From assembly GCA_944380285.1 (NCBI GenBank), contig CALWGZ010000001.1, positions 169,613-233,612 of the forward strand: DNA of 64,000 bases, given 5' to 3'. This document shows positions 43,827 to 52,543 of this stretch, piece by piece (position 1 is the first letter of the stretch; each line of letters opens with the position of its first letter). The DNA comes from an uncultured Christensenellaceae bacterium. Its GTDB lineage: Bacteria; Bacillota; Clostridia; Christensenellales; UBA3700. A program made the translations under genes and the position numbers. The notes below the pieces were generated by a model. It made no database searches. It was not told the origin of the DNA and saw nothing but the letters and a program-made list of their open reading frames with translations.

Positions 43827-44180
43827 ATGAAATTGCCCGATAGAAAGATCTTGATATGCGTCGCGGCGCTCGCGCTCGCGCTGACGGTCGCGCTGATCTG
43901 GACAAGCTCCGGCAAAGAACTGTCCGCCGCGATCGTCCCAAGCGTGTCCATGCAAGCCGCCCCGGGCGCGCAAAGCGTAGCGCTCGGCAGCCCCGAAGAG
44001 GCGGAAGAGCCGCTCTCGCCTCTCCCCGAACTCGCGGACGGAGACGCGTTCGAAAAACTCAAAGACGCGCTCGAAGACGCGTTCGAACGACTCTCCGCCG
44101 AAAACGTCTACCGCCTCATCTCAAACAAAAAAGTCGACCTGTCTTGGAAAAAGGCGATCGCCGTCTTTGCGGCGAGATGA
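43827..44180 (+). CDS. Small secreted or membrane-anchored hypothetical protein
   Basis: 117 residues. One N-terminal hydrophobic segment (KILICVAALALALTVALIW, 7-25) after a short basic start, then an Ala/Pro/Glu-rich linker and a charged helical C-terminus (AFEKLKDALEDAFERLSAENVYRLISNKKVDLSWKKAI). SD CGGAGG before the ATG. Not recognised; single-pass type II topology is likely. Confidence 0.65.
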   Translation: MKLPDRKILICVAALALALTVALIWTSSGKELSAAIVPSVSMQAAPGAQSVALGSPEEAEEPLSPLPELADGDAFEKLKDALEDAFERLSAENVYRLISNKKVDLSWKKAIAVFAAR

Positions 44181-44280
44181 CGCTCTCGCCGCCGTCTTTG
44201 CCGTTGACGACAAACCGTGACGAAAAGATCTGCGCGATCAAACCGGCAACATTTCTCCTCAAAAATTTTTGAAAATTAGG

Positions 44281-44310
44281 TTGAATTTTAGCTAATATAT
44301 GTTGTATAAT
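44281..44310 (+). promoter_or_regulatory. Promoter of the Phd/YefM gene
   Basis: TTGAAT (44281-44286), 18 bp, TATAAT (44305-44310). Confidence 0.78.
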
Positions 44311-44336
44311 ATATATGAACGATACGGAGGTGAAAA

Positions 44337-44585
44337 ATGATCGTCAACACCAACCAAATGCTTTCAATCAGCGAAGTAAACCAAAATTTCTCCAAAGCGA
44401 CCAAGCTCGCCGACTCGCTCGGAAGCGTCGTGATCTTGCGCAACAACAAGCCCGAATATATGTTGATCAGTCTCGTCGATCACTCGAACGTGATCTTGTC
44501 CGACGACGAAAAGATCGATGTTGTCGCTCGCCGCATATTGGATCGTCACCGCAAAGCATTTGAGGGACTTGAAAAAATCAAATAG
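44337..44585 (+). CDS. Phd/YefM-type antitoxin without visible toxin
   Basis: 82 residues. MLSISEVNQNFSKATKLADSLGSVVILRNNKPEYMLISLVDH is the Phd/YefM DNA-binding fold. SD GGAGGTG before the ATG. Normally followed by a Doc, YoeB or RelE toxin, but a bidirectional terminator starts 14 bp after the stop and ruvC lies convergent beyond, so it is a solo antitoxin or a stand-alone regulator. Confidence 0.85.
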   Translation: MIVNTNQMLSISEVNQNFSKATKLADSLGSVVILRNNKPEYMLISLVDHSNVILSDDEKIDVVARRILDRHRKAFEGLEKIK

Positions 44586-44598
44586 CCATTCAAAAACA

Positions 44599-44628
44599 AC
44601 GCGCCCGGATCGGGCGCGTGATTTTTTT
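44599..44628. terminator. Bidirectional terminator between the antitoxin and ruvC
   Basis: Perfect 9-bp stem ACGCGCCCG/CGGGCGCGT, 3-nt loop; TTTTTTT follows on + and TTGTTTTTG on -. Confidence 0.92.
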
Positions 44629-44640
44629 GAGACTTTGTCG

Positions 44641-45132
44641 TCAGATCGAGAACAATCCGCCCAGCCTTGCGGTCTGCGCGTGGGTCAAGGCGACCGCGAG
44701 CGCGTCCGCCGCGTCGTCGGGCTTTGGGACGCTCTTCAATCCCAAAAGGCGCGTGACCATGAATTGCATCTGCTTCTTGTCCGCCTTGCCATAGCCGGTG
44801 ATCGCCTGCTTGATCTGCATGGGCGTGTACTCGAAGAGGTTGCCGCACTTGTCGCACGCGACGAGCAGGATGACACCCCTCGCCTGCGCGACGTTGATGC
44901 CGGTCGTGATGTTCTTGGTGAAGAACAATTCCTCGATCGCGACGCAGTCGGGCTTGTACTTGTCGAAAAGGTCGTTGAGCCCGTCATAGATCATATGAAG
45001 GCGCGCCGGCACGTTTTCGCACTTGGGCGTCTTGATCTCGCCGTAATCGACGACGGCGACCTTGCCGCGCTCGGAGTCGATGACGCCGTAGCCGAGATCG
45101 GCAAGCCCCGGGTCTATGCCGAGTATCCTCAC
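44641..45132 (-). CDS. ruvC: Holliday junction resolvase RuvC
   Basis: 163 residues. Catalytic acids in GIDPG (Asp7), AIEELFF and DDAADALAVALTH. GTG start overlaps the proA stop as GTGA. ruvA and ruvB do not follow; the gene ends the yebC-proA-ruvC operon. Confidence 0.95.
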   Translation of the reverse strand: MRILGIDPGLADLGYGVIDSERGKVAVVDYGEIKTPKCENVPARLHMIYDGLNDLFDKYKPDCVAIEELFFTKNITTGINVAQARGVILLVACDKCGNLFEYTPMQIKQAITGYGKADKKQMQFMVTRLLGLKSVPKPDDAADALAVALTHAQTARLGGLFSI

Positions 45133-46367
45133 GGTCTGATCTGCCCGTTGCCGCGGACGACGTATTTTTCGGACGTCAACTGTTCGGGACCGAGCGGGCC
45201 TCTCGCGTGCAGCTTTTGCGTCGAGATGCCGATCTCCGCGCCGAAGCCGAATTGGAAGCCGTCGGTGAAACGCGTGCTGGCGTTGACATATACGCAGCCG
45301 CTGTCGACCTTGCGCGCGAAATAGTCCGCCGCCCTGTCGTCGCGGGTGATGATGCCGTCGCTGTGGTTGGTGCTGTTGGCGTTGATCCTGCCGATCGCCT
45401 CCTCGATGCCGCCGACGATGAACACGGTCAGCTCCTTGTCGAGATGTTCGAGCAGATAGTCCTCGTCCGTCGCGAGTTCGATGCCGGGGACGATGTCCTT
45501 CGCCTCGGCGCATCCGGTGACGCGGCAGCCCTTTTCAAACAAAGCCTTGCACACCTTGGGCAAAAATTCCGCCGCTATCTCTCTGTCCACCAGCAATTGT
45601 TCAAGCGCATTGCAGGTGGAGGGACGGGACAGCTTGGCGTTGCAGACGACCTCGACAGCCATGTCTTGATCGGCGGTCTTGTCGACGTAGAGGTGGCAAT
45701 TGCCACCGGCGCTGGCGATGACGGGCATCGTCGCGTGTTCGAGCACGAATTTTTTGAGTCCGTCGCCGCCGCGCGGAATGACGACGTCGACATATTTGCC
45801 TTGGCGGAGCAGCTCGGCGGAGCCTTCGCGCGACACGTCGTCGATGAAGCCGACCGCGTCCGGAGAGACGCCCTTGCTCTGCAATGCCTCGGCGATCGCG
45901 CGATAGATGCGCTTGTTGCTGCGGATCGCCTCTTTGCCGCCGCGGAGCACGACCGCGTTGCCGCTCTTGAGACAGAGCGCCGCGACGTCGGCGGTGACGT
46001 TGGGGCGAGCCTCGTATATGACGCCGATCACGCCCAACGGGACGCGGACTTTGTCGATCTTCAAGCCGTTGGGGCGCGTCCACTCCGCGGTGACCTTGCC
46101 GATCGGGTCGGGCAAGTCGGCGACGTCGTCGACGCCCTGCGCCATATCCTCTACCCTCTTTTCGGTCAGCGCGAGCCTGTCTTTCATGCTCTCGCGAAGC
46201 GTGTCGGCGTGGGCGACATCCTCGGCGTTCGCCGCCAAGATCTCGTCCTTTGCCGCGCGGATGTATGCCGCGATCGCGTGCAAAGCCTCGCGCTTTGCCT
46301 CCGCGCTCATCACCGCGACCTCGAAGGATTGCTCCTTCGCCCTCTTGCAGATCTCTTCGACCGTCAT
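45129..46367 (-). CDS. proA: Gamma-glutamyl phosphate reductase
   Basis: 412 residues, ALDH superfamily. Cys nucleophile in RPSTCNALEQLLV, and VPRGGDGL-like IPRGGDGLKKFV are typical. Second step of proline synthesis; proB is not in the window. The SD GGAGG lies inside the yebC end. Confidence 0.95.
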   Translation of the reverse strand: MTVEEICKRAKEQSFEVAVMSAEAKREALHAIAAYIRAAKDEILAANAEDVAHADTLRESMKDRLALTEKRVEDMAQGVDDVADLPDPIGKVTAEWTRPNGLKIDKVRVPLGVIGVIYEARPNVTADVAALCLKSGNAVVLRGGKEAIRSNKRIYRAIAEALQSKGVSPDAVGFIDDVSREGSAELLRQGKYVDVVIPRGGDGLKKFVLEHATMPVIASAGGNCHLYVDKTADQDMAVEVVCNAKLSRPSTCNALEQLLVDREIAAEFLPKVCKALFEKGCRVTGCAEAKDIVPGIELATDEDYLLEHLDKELTVFIVGGIEEAIGRINANSTNHSDGIITRDDRAADYFARKVDSGCVYVNASTRFTDGFQFGFGAEIGISTQKLHARGPLGPEQLTSEKYVVRGNGQIRP

Positions 46368-46368
46368 A

Positions 46369-47112
46369 TCAGTCCTCCTCCGGCTCCTCCGTGAGCTCGG
46401 CGTTGTGGTAGACGTCCTGGACGTCGTCGCTCTCTTCGAGCATATCCAAAAGGCGTTTGACCTTCGCCTCTGTCGCCTCGTCCAACTTGACGGTGTTGGA
46501 CGGGATCATATCCTGTTCTGCGGACAGCACCTTGACCGACTTGTCCGCCTCGATCGCCTTTGCGACGGCGTCAAGGTCGTTCGGCGCGGTGTAGATCTCG
46601 TAAACGCCGTCCTCGTCGGGAATGACGTCCTCGGCGCCCGCGTCGAGCGCGAGCATCATCACGTCGTCTTCGGAAAGAGCCGTCTCGACGACGATCACGC
46701 CCTTGCTGTCGAACATATAGCTGACGCAGCCGCTCGTGCCGAGATTGCCGCCGCACTTGTCAAAGTGGTGCCTGATCTCGCTGGCGGTGCGGTTCTTGTT
46801 GTCGGTCAAAGTCTTGACGATGACCGCGACGCCGCCCGGCGCGTAGCCCTCGTAGACGTTCTCTTCGTAATTGACCGCGTCGAGAGCGCCGCTCGCCTTT
46901 TTGATGCCTCTCTCGATGTTGTCGTTGGGCATGTTCGCCGCCTTCGCCTTGGCGATGACATTGGCGAGTTTCGCATTGGTGTTGGGGTCGGGGCCGCCCG
47001 CCTTGACGGCGACGGCGATCTCTCTGCCTATCTTGGTGAAGACGTTGGCGCGCTTTGCATCGGCCGCGCCCTTCTTGTTTTTGATATTAGCCCATTTGCT
47101 GTGTCCGGACAT
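46369..47112 (-). CDS. yebC: YebC/PmpR-family protein
   Basis: 247 residues. MSGHSKWANIKNKKGAADAKRANVFTKIGREI and GGPDPNTNAKLANVIAKAKAANMPNDNIERGIKKA are strongly conserved in YebC, now linked to translation of proline stretches and to transcription control. SD GGAGG before the ATG. Its grouping with ruvC is common in bacteria. Confidence 0.95.
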   Translation of the reverse strand: MSGHSKWANIKNKKGAADAKRANVFTKIGREIAVAVKAGGPDPNTNAKLANVIAKAKAANMPNDNIERGIKKASGALDAVNYEENVYEGYAPGGVAVIVKTLTDNKNRTASEIRHHFDKCGGNLGTSGCVSYMFDSKGVIVVETALSEDDVMMLALDAGAEDVIPDEDGVYEIYTAPNDLDAVAKAIEADKSVKVLSAEQDMIPSNTVKLDEATEAKVKRLLDMLEESDDVQDVYHNAELTEEPEED

Positions 47113-47142
47113 AAGGACCTCCGTATATAAAATATCTATATA

Positions 47143-47171
47143 ATTTTATAACAAATGCGCGCCGATTGCAA
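47143..47171 (-). promoter_or_regulatory. Promoter of yebC-proA-ruvC
   Basis: TTGCAA (47166-47171), 17 bp, TAAAAT (47143-47148). Confidence 0.72.
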
Positions 47172-47213
47172 GCGCGCAAATGCCCAAAACTCGATTTTTT
47201 GCCATTTCGCGCG

Positions 47214-47969
47214 TCAAACGCGGCAGACGAGCTCGTACAATGCGACCGACGCGGCGATCGCGGCGTTGAGCGACTCCACGCCGTTTGTCATCGGCAGCGA
47301 CAAAGTCTTGTCCGCCCTCGCTCTGAAAAAGGGGCTCACGCCGTGCGCCTCGCTGCCGACGACGAGCGCAAACGGCTTGTCGTCCGGACGCTTGAAACGG
47401 AAGATGTTCTCGCCGCCCATGTCGAGCGCGTAGACGGCATGTCCTGCGAGCGCGGTCGCCGCCTCGTCGATGCCGCACTCCGCGATCCGCGTGCGGAACA
47501 CGCAGCCCATCGACGCCCTCACCACCTTGGGCGAGGTGAAGTCGGTGCAGCCGACAGCAACGATCTGCTCTATGCCGCAAGCGGCGCATGTGCGGACTAT
47601 CGTCCCGAAGTTGCCGGGGTCGGAGACGCCGTCCAAGACCACGCAATCGGCAGCGGTGACGCGCGCCGGCGGCGGAGTCGCGACGACCGCGATCACTCCG
47701 CTCGGGGTCACGGTGTCGGACAGCGACTCAAACAATTTGTCGGGAACGACGATGGTCTCCGCCGCACCTTTGCTCTCGGCAAGATGGGCGAACCTGTCCG
47801 CCTGCGACTTTGCGAGCACAAGCATGCGCACCGCGCATTCGTCGGGAAGGTCCGCGACCGTCCTCTCCCCCTCGGCGAGCATCAGCCCGAGCTGTTTGCG
47901 CGCCGCCTTTGTCTTGAGTGACTTGATGCGCTTGAATGTTTCGTTGGTTGCCGAAGCGATCTCTTTCAT
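47214..47969 (-). CDS. SpoU/TrmH-family RNA 2'-O-methyltransferase
   Basis: 251 residues with an N-terminal substrate-binding domain (1-95) and the SPOUT knot: DGVSDPGNFGTIVRTCAACGI, VVGSEAHGVS, SLPMTNGVESLNAAIAASVALYE. RlmB/TrmH group; whether 23S rRNA or tRNA is modified cannot be told. ATG 47969 has GGGAGG 8 nt upstream; the longer frame lacks one. Confidence 0.9.
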   Translation of the reverse strand: MKEIASATNETFKRIKSLKTKAARKQLGLMLAEGERTVADLPDECAVRMLVLAKSQADRFAHLAESKGAAETIVVPDKLFESLSDTVTPSGVIAVVATPPPARVTAADCVVLDGVSDPGNFGTIVRTCAACGIEQIVAVGCTDFTSPKVVRASMGCVFRTRIAECGIDEAATALAGHAVYALDMGGENIFRFKRPDDKPFALVVGSEAHGVSPFFRARADKTLSLPMTNGVESLNAAIAASVALYELVCRV

Positions 47970-48003
47970 GGTCTTTCCTCCCTTATTTACGACGCCGCAT
48001 GTG

Positions 48004-49155
48004 TCATTCTTTTTTCGTATCCGTGTCGATGTTCTGCGCATTTTGCGCTTCGTCCGCTCCCTGCTCGGACGGCTTTCGGACCGCTTGAACAGGCTCGCTC
48101 TGCGCCGCCGCGCACACCTCGGGCGGAGGGACGAGCGCCGCATCAGAGGGCGCGTCGGCAGGCTCGGCGACGGCTTCGTCGACCGGCTTTGCGTGACGCT
48201 TTGGGACGAACAATCCCTTCAATTTTGCGCCCACGCCGCCGCTCTTTTGTGTGTCGTAGTTGTTTTGCTTGAAGCGCACGTTGACGCCCATCGTGTCGCT
48301 GATCTCATAGATCGCGACGAACGCCTTGTGGTCGATGCTCTTGACGATGCTCTTGAGCTTGGCGATCTCGAAACGATTGACGACGACGTAGAGTATCTTG
48401 CGGTTTTCTCCGCTGTAATAGCCGGTCGCCTCGAGCACCGTGATGCCGCGGATGAGCTCCTTGCTCAGCTCCGCCGCGATCTTTTCGTGCTCGGACGAGA
48501 CGATCCACGCCGCCTTGCCCTTGTCCAGACCGTCGACGATGAAGTCCACCGCTTTGAGCCCGACCGCGTACGCGAGCACCGAATACAGAGGTATGTCCCA
48601 CGACTTGAAGATGATCGCCGAGACGGAATAGAGCAGCACGTTGTACGCCATAATGAACGTGCCCACGGTCATACCTATCTTTTTGGCAAACATCACCGCC
48701 ATGACTTCGACGCCGTCGATCGCGCCGCCATAGCGTATGGTCATGCCCGAGCCTATGCCCGAGATCAAGCCGCCGAAGATCGCCGCAAGCAATTTGTCCT
48801 CTTGCACGATGGGCGAACCCGCGCTCCAATCAATGGGAAACACGCTTTGATAGAGGAAGGAAAAAAGAGAGTATATCCCGATCGCGTACAGCGAACAACA
48901 GACGAATTTCGCGCCCATCTTTTTGAGCCCGAACAGATAGAACGGAAAGTTGAGCACGAGAAGGAAAAACCAAAGCCCCAGCCAATCGGGTGTCAATTGA
49001 TTGAACAGATACGCCGTGCCCGAAAGCCCGCTGTCGAACAGCCTGAGCGGCGCCAAAAACACGGTCACGCCCGTCGCGTTGATGATGCCGGCAAGCGTCA
49101 GCATCACAAAATCGCGCGCCCGAAATTGAGAGAAAAACGTCTTGAATTTTTGCAT
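48004..49155 (-). CDS. YitT family membrane protein with DUF2179 domain
   Basis: 383 residues. Five to six transmembrane helices (20-215) with FDSGLSGTAYLFNQLT and GSGMTIRYGGAIDGVEVMAVMFAKK, then a cytosolic DUF2179 domain (about 230-310). The last 75 residues are an acidic, Pro/Ala-rich tail not usual in the family. Function unknown. In one unit with the methyltransferase 34 bp downstream. Confidence 0.88.
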   Translation of the reverse strand: MQKFKTFFSQFRARDFVMLTLAGIINATGVTVFLAPLRLFDSGLSGTAYLFNQLTPDWLGLWFFLLVLNFPFYLFGLKKMGAKFVCCSLYAIGIYSLFSFLYQSVFPIDWSAGSPIVQEDKLLAAIFGGLISGIGSGMTIRYGGAIDGVEVMAVMFAKKIGMTVGTFIMAYNVLLYSVSAIIFKSWDIPLYSVLAYAVGLKAVDFIVDGLDKGKAAWIVSSEHEKIAAELSKELIRGITVLEATGYYSGENRKILYVVVNRFEIAKLKSIVKSIDHKAFVAIYEISDTMGVNVRFKQNNYDTQKSGGVGAKLKGLFVPKRHAKPVDEAVAEPADAPSDAALVPPPEVCAAAQSEPVQAVRKPSEQGADEAQNAQNIDTDTKKE

Positions 49156-49376
49156 AGCGCCTCCTCTCCCCTTACCTAACGACTTGTCCTATATCTATAA
49201 TATCATATATCCGCCGCAAACGCACACGCAAATACAAAATTTTTTCCGGAGAATTAGGATCGATCGTTGAAAGGCGACATGCGTAGCAACGGCGGACGGT
49301 TGGCGTAGCAGCCTTACCGAAGCGAACAGAGCCGCAATTTCGTTGCGACGGACGGCATTTGCAGTATCTGCATACC

Positions 49377-49409
49377 GAAAACAAAAGGCGCGGAACTTTC
49401 CGCGCCTTT
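49377..49409 (-). terminator. Terminator of the surface lipoprotein gene
   Basis: Minus-strand 12-bp perfect stem AAAGGCGCGGAA/TTCCGCGCCTTT, 2-nt loop, then TGTTTT. The rest of 49156-49475 shows no gene. Confidence 0.85.
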
Positions 49410-49475
49410 CCCTGTTGCTTGAATATGCCGGGAGTGTCTCCGACAAAGGTTGTTAGTTTGCTCGTTTCACGCCGC

Positions 49476-52232
49476 TCACGCTCTCACCGTCCCGTCATGG
49501 CATACGACTTCTGTAAAAGGACAGTCTCTATCCCAATAGACTCCTTTCTTAATGTCACGCCACTCTTCAATAGTCCCATCATAATTAATAGTCTCCAGTT
49601 TGCTACATCCCCTAAACGCATATCTGCCTATGCTCGTCACGCCATTTCCGATCGTAACGCTTGTTAAATTGCTGCATGCATCAAATGCATAATCGCCTAT
49701 GCTCGTCACACCGTTAGGGATCGTAACGCTAGTCAACCCTGTGCAAGCGTAGAATGCTTTCTCACCGATGCTCTGTACACTATCGGGAATCGTTACCGAT
49801 ATCAGATTTTTGCGCGCGGCAAACTCATTATCGTCTATGGCAGTCAAACCATTGAGCAATGCTCCGCTCTTGATTTGCCTAGGCACATGAACGATGTCAG
49901 TCATATCATAAGTGTACAATATACCGGACCAAGCTCTGTAATTTTGATTTCTGCCCGATATATCGATTCTGTTTAGATTCAGTGCTAAGGCAAAAGCGCC
50001 TTCATCGAATATAACATAATCCGGCAAGATAATCCATGTAGCATCGAAAGACACCTTTGTGACCGTAACATTGCCATCCTCGTCTATCGAGTATTCTTCG
50101 GCAAATGATTCTATCGCGGAATAGTTGCGCTCGAACACGGGAGTGAATGATCGCTCTCCGACAAGCGTGAAAGTATACTTTCCTTCTTCGCTTACAAGCG
50201 TGTCTCCTTCATACCATCCGGTACATACATATCCGGTTTTGCCCGCGGAGATCGTCACTTCGTCGCCGTAGGCATGCAGCGTGTCGGCATCAAGGTCGAC
50301 AGGGTTGCCGTCCGTACTGGCGGTAGGACCGCTGACAGAGATCGAGAAATTGCCGGTGTAAGTGGTCACGTCGAAGAACACCGCAAGACCGTAATCGGAG
50401 TATGAATTGCGAATACTCATCGTTACAGGAGAAGATGAAGTCGCAAAATATGTGTCGCCGTCATACTCCAGCTGCACGAGATCGTCCGACTTGATGGTAA
50501 ATGTATAATTCCCGTATGCGGGCAGCATCATTCTTATACGCCGCACCGTGTAGTCGGACGAAAACTCACGTGTGCCGTTAAGGTACAGTCTGGCGACGGA
50601 AACCGTGGCTGTGTTCATACTCTGATAGAGCGAGATCGGCTCTGTAACCTTGACATCGAAGTCGAACCTATCCGAGTCGAGCGTCACTCTCTCCGACGAA
50701 GGCTGTGACGGAGGCGTATCCGGATCGCTGGGATCTTCCGGGTCATCCGGGTCTACCGGGATCGGGTCATCCGGCGGGATATCCTCAACTGGGATATCCG
50801 GGTCAACCGGGATATCCGGGTCACCGTCTGTGATAATTTCATCATTGCCCGTTTTGTCTTCTTCGGTATACGCCTTCCAGCCGCGGAACTCGAAATTGCC
50901 ATCATACACAATATTTTCGGGCACCACACAATCCCTGCCGTAAGGCACATAGAGGATCTCGTTGATCGAGCTAAGCGACGCGTCGGTGTATGTCACCACT
51001 GGCACCGCCGCCGTGAACGACACCGTGCCGCCGTCTCTGACTTGCGCGATCTTCTTCGGCATCCACACCGCTTTCAGCGACTCGAAGTAGACGTCGTTCA
51101 TAACGCCGCCGCCCGCGCCGAGCAGCCGTGTGGCGTTGAAACCCGTTATGTCCGCGAAATAGTCCGTATACTCGTCCTCAGCCCCCGGAAGCTGCCAGCC
51201 TATGAAGTCATAGCCCTCTTTTACCGGCACCGGAAGCTGCTGATATTCCGTGTACGGCTTGACGGCAAGTTCCTCATCCAAAGTCCCGCCGTCGAGTTCC
51301 GCGGTTATGGTTTTGGGTTTGTAGGTCTGATAAAGATCCATATCCTTGGTGATCGCCGTGGAATAATTGAACCCGCGCCATTCGCCGGCTGTTTCATTCC
51401 AATACACACGCTTGTCATATTCGAAATCTTTCAACTGAGAGACTTCGATGTCTGAAGGAAGCGTCCTATTCTCGACAACATAAAGAGAATCGTAGGCACT
51501 CTTCGCATAAATGTTTGTGTAGAGGTTTACTCTGTAATCGTGCAACACATAGAAGTCCACAAGATATCTTTTTTCTACATTCTGCCCCGAACTTACGGTC
51601 AAAAACTGGAAATTGCTGCCGTAATACAGCGAAAACACCTGTGCGCCGTTCAGTTCCGAGAAAAATTCGTCATTGTACCATTGCAGCGTATAGCCGTCTT
51701 TAGCGGCATATTCGATGTTTACGCCCTTTGAAAAGTCGAAATTGTACAAATCTCCGACTTCCGATTGTCCGCCGAGGTCACTGCTGGTAATTTCAACATA
51801 CAGGAAAGCGTCGATGAGCGGATATTCATCTCTTGTGTCACTATCCTTCACGCCCGATGCGGCAGGCTTGAAAGAAACGTACTGATCTTCGTACGATGAT
51901 ACGACGACTTCCCACTGCGCGTAAAGAGTGAGATCCGTATCGGGCATGATAGAGCTCTCGTCATACGGATCGCCGTTGATGTCGCGCCAACCGACGAAAT
52001 TGTAGCCGTCTCTAACAGGTTCGGGCAGATCGCTCATAACGTAGCCTGAAGCGAACTCCATAGGAGAGATACTTCCGTCTGCACCATTGAGATCAAACCA
52101 GACAGTGTGACGCGGTGCATCGTCATCTCCCTGCTCGCTTGACCCGAAATCACACGCCGTAAAAGCGAACATCAAAAGCATCGCAGCCACCAAAATCACT
52201 GCGATCGCTACACCACTTTTTCCTCTTTTCAT
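49476..52232 (-). CDS. BspA/InlB-repeat surface lipoprotein
   Basis: 918 residues. Lipoprotein signal (KRGKSG, hydrophobic 8-24, lipobox FTAC at 24-27). Several InlB B-repeats/Listeria-Bacteroides repeats (VWFDLNGADGS..EPVRDGYNFVGWRD; a second at DGGTLDEEL..VKEGYDFIGW), an Asp/Pro-rich low-complexity linker with repeated DPDIPV-like units (about 470-510), and C-terminal BspA-type leucine-rich repeats (LTSVTIPNGVTSIGDYAFDACSN). Surface-exposed adhesin-like protein. Lower G+C and different codon use than neighbours suggest recent transfer. SD GGAGG before the ATG. Confidence 0.88.
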   Translation of the reverse strand: MKRGKSGVAIAVILVAAMLLMFAFTACDFGSSEQGDDDAPRHTVWFDLNGADGSISPMEFASGYVMSDLPEPVRDGYNFVGWRDINGDPYDESSIMPDTDLTLYAQWEVVVSSYEDQYVSFKPAASGVKDSDTRDEYPLIDAFLYVEITSSDLGGQSEVGDLYNFDFSKGVNIEYAAKDGYTLQWYNDEFFSELNGAQVFSLYYGSNFQFLTVSSGQNVEKRYLVDFYVLHDYRVNLYTNIYAKSAYDSLYVVENRTLPSDIEVSQLKDFEYDKRVYWNETAGEWRGFNYSTAITKDMDLYQTYKPKTITAELDGGTLDEELAVKPYTEYQQLPVPVKEGYDFIGWQLPGAEDEYTDYFADITGFNATRLLGAGGGVMNDVYFESLKAVWMPKKIAQVRDGGTVSFTAAVPVVTYTDASLSSINEILYVPYGRDCVVPENIVYDGNFEFRGWKAYTEEDKTGNDEIITDGDPDIPVDPDIPVEDIPPDDPIPVDPDDPEDPSDPDTPPSQPSSERVTLDSDRFDFDVKVTEPISLYQSMNTATVSVARLYLNGTREFSSDYTVRRIRMMLPAYGNYTFTIKSDDLVQLEYDGDTYFATSSSPVTMSIRNSYSDYGLAVFFDVTTYTGNFSISVSGPTASTDGNPVDLDADTLHAYGDEVTISAGKTGYVCTGWYEGDTLVSEEGKYTFTLVGERSFTPVFERNYSAIESFAEEYSIDEDGNVTVTKVSFDATWIILPDYVIFDEGAFALALNLNRIDISGRNQNYRAWSGILYTYDMTDIVHVPRQIKSGALLNGLTAIDDNEFAARKNLISVTIPDSVQSIGEKAFYACTGLTSVTIPNGVTSIGDYAFDACSNLTSVTIGNGVTSIGRYAFRGCSKLETINYDGTIEEWRDIKKGVYWDRDCPFTEVVCHDGTVRA

Positions 52233-52267
52233 AATGCCCTCCGAGTGACATTTTTCGGTCGATTTTT

Positions 52268-52292
52268 GGTATCGAATATACTATTCGATACC
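52268..52292. promoter_or_regulatory. Dyad 1 downstream of the lipoprotein promoter
   Basis: Perfect 11-bp arms GGTATCGAATA and TATTCGATACC with a 3-bp spacer, located about +10 to +35 of the predicted transcript. Operator or 5' RNA hairpin. Confidence 0.7.
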
Positions 52293-52306
52293 TACTTTGC
52301 ATCTAT

Positions 52307-52336
52307 ATTATAAACTTGGATATTATTCTATGTCAA
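52307..52336 (-). promoter_or_regulatory. Promoter of the lipoprotein gene
   Basis: TTGACA (52331-52336), 18 bp, TATAAT (52307-52312). Confidence 0.88.
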
Positions 52337-52435
52337 TAGATTATGAAAAATTAAAATTTTTGACCTCTAAAACCCTCTAAATCATACACATATGTCCATT
52401 ATCCTCGATTTTCGGGCGAAAAATCGCAAATTTTG

Positions 52436-52460
52436 GGTATCGAATAGTATCTTCGATACC
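52436..52460. promoter_or_regulatory. Dyad 2 upstream of the lipoprotein promoter
   Basis: GGTATCGAA and TTCGATACC with a 7-bp spacer; same half-site as dyad 1, 168 bp away on the other side of the promoter. Confidence 0.65.
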
Positions 52461-52543
52461 TTAGGCGGAGCGCAAACGCGGTTTTGAAAAACCTTCTCAA
52501 AGCCGCTTTTTTCTTGCCAAAACAACTAATTTTGTTGAGAATT

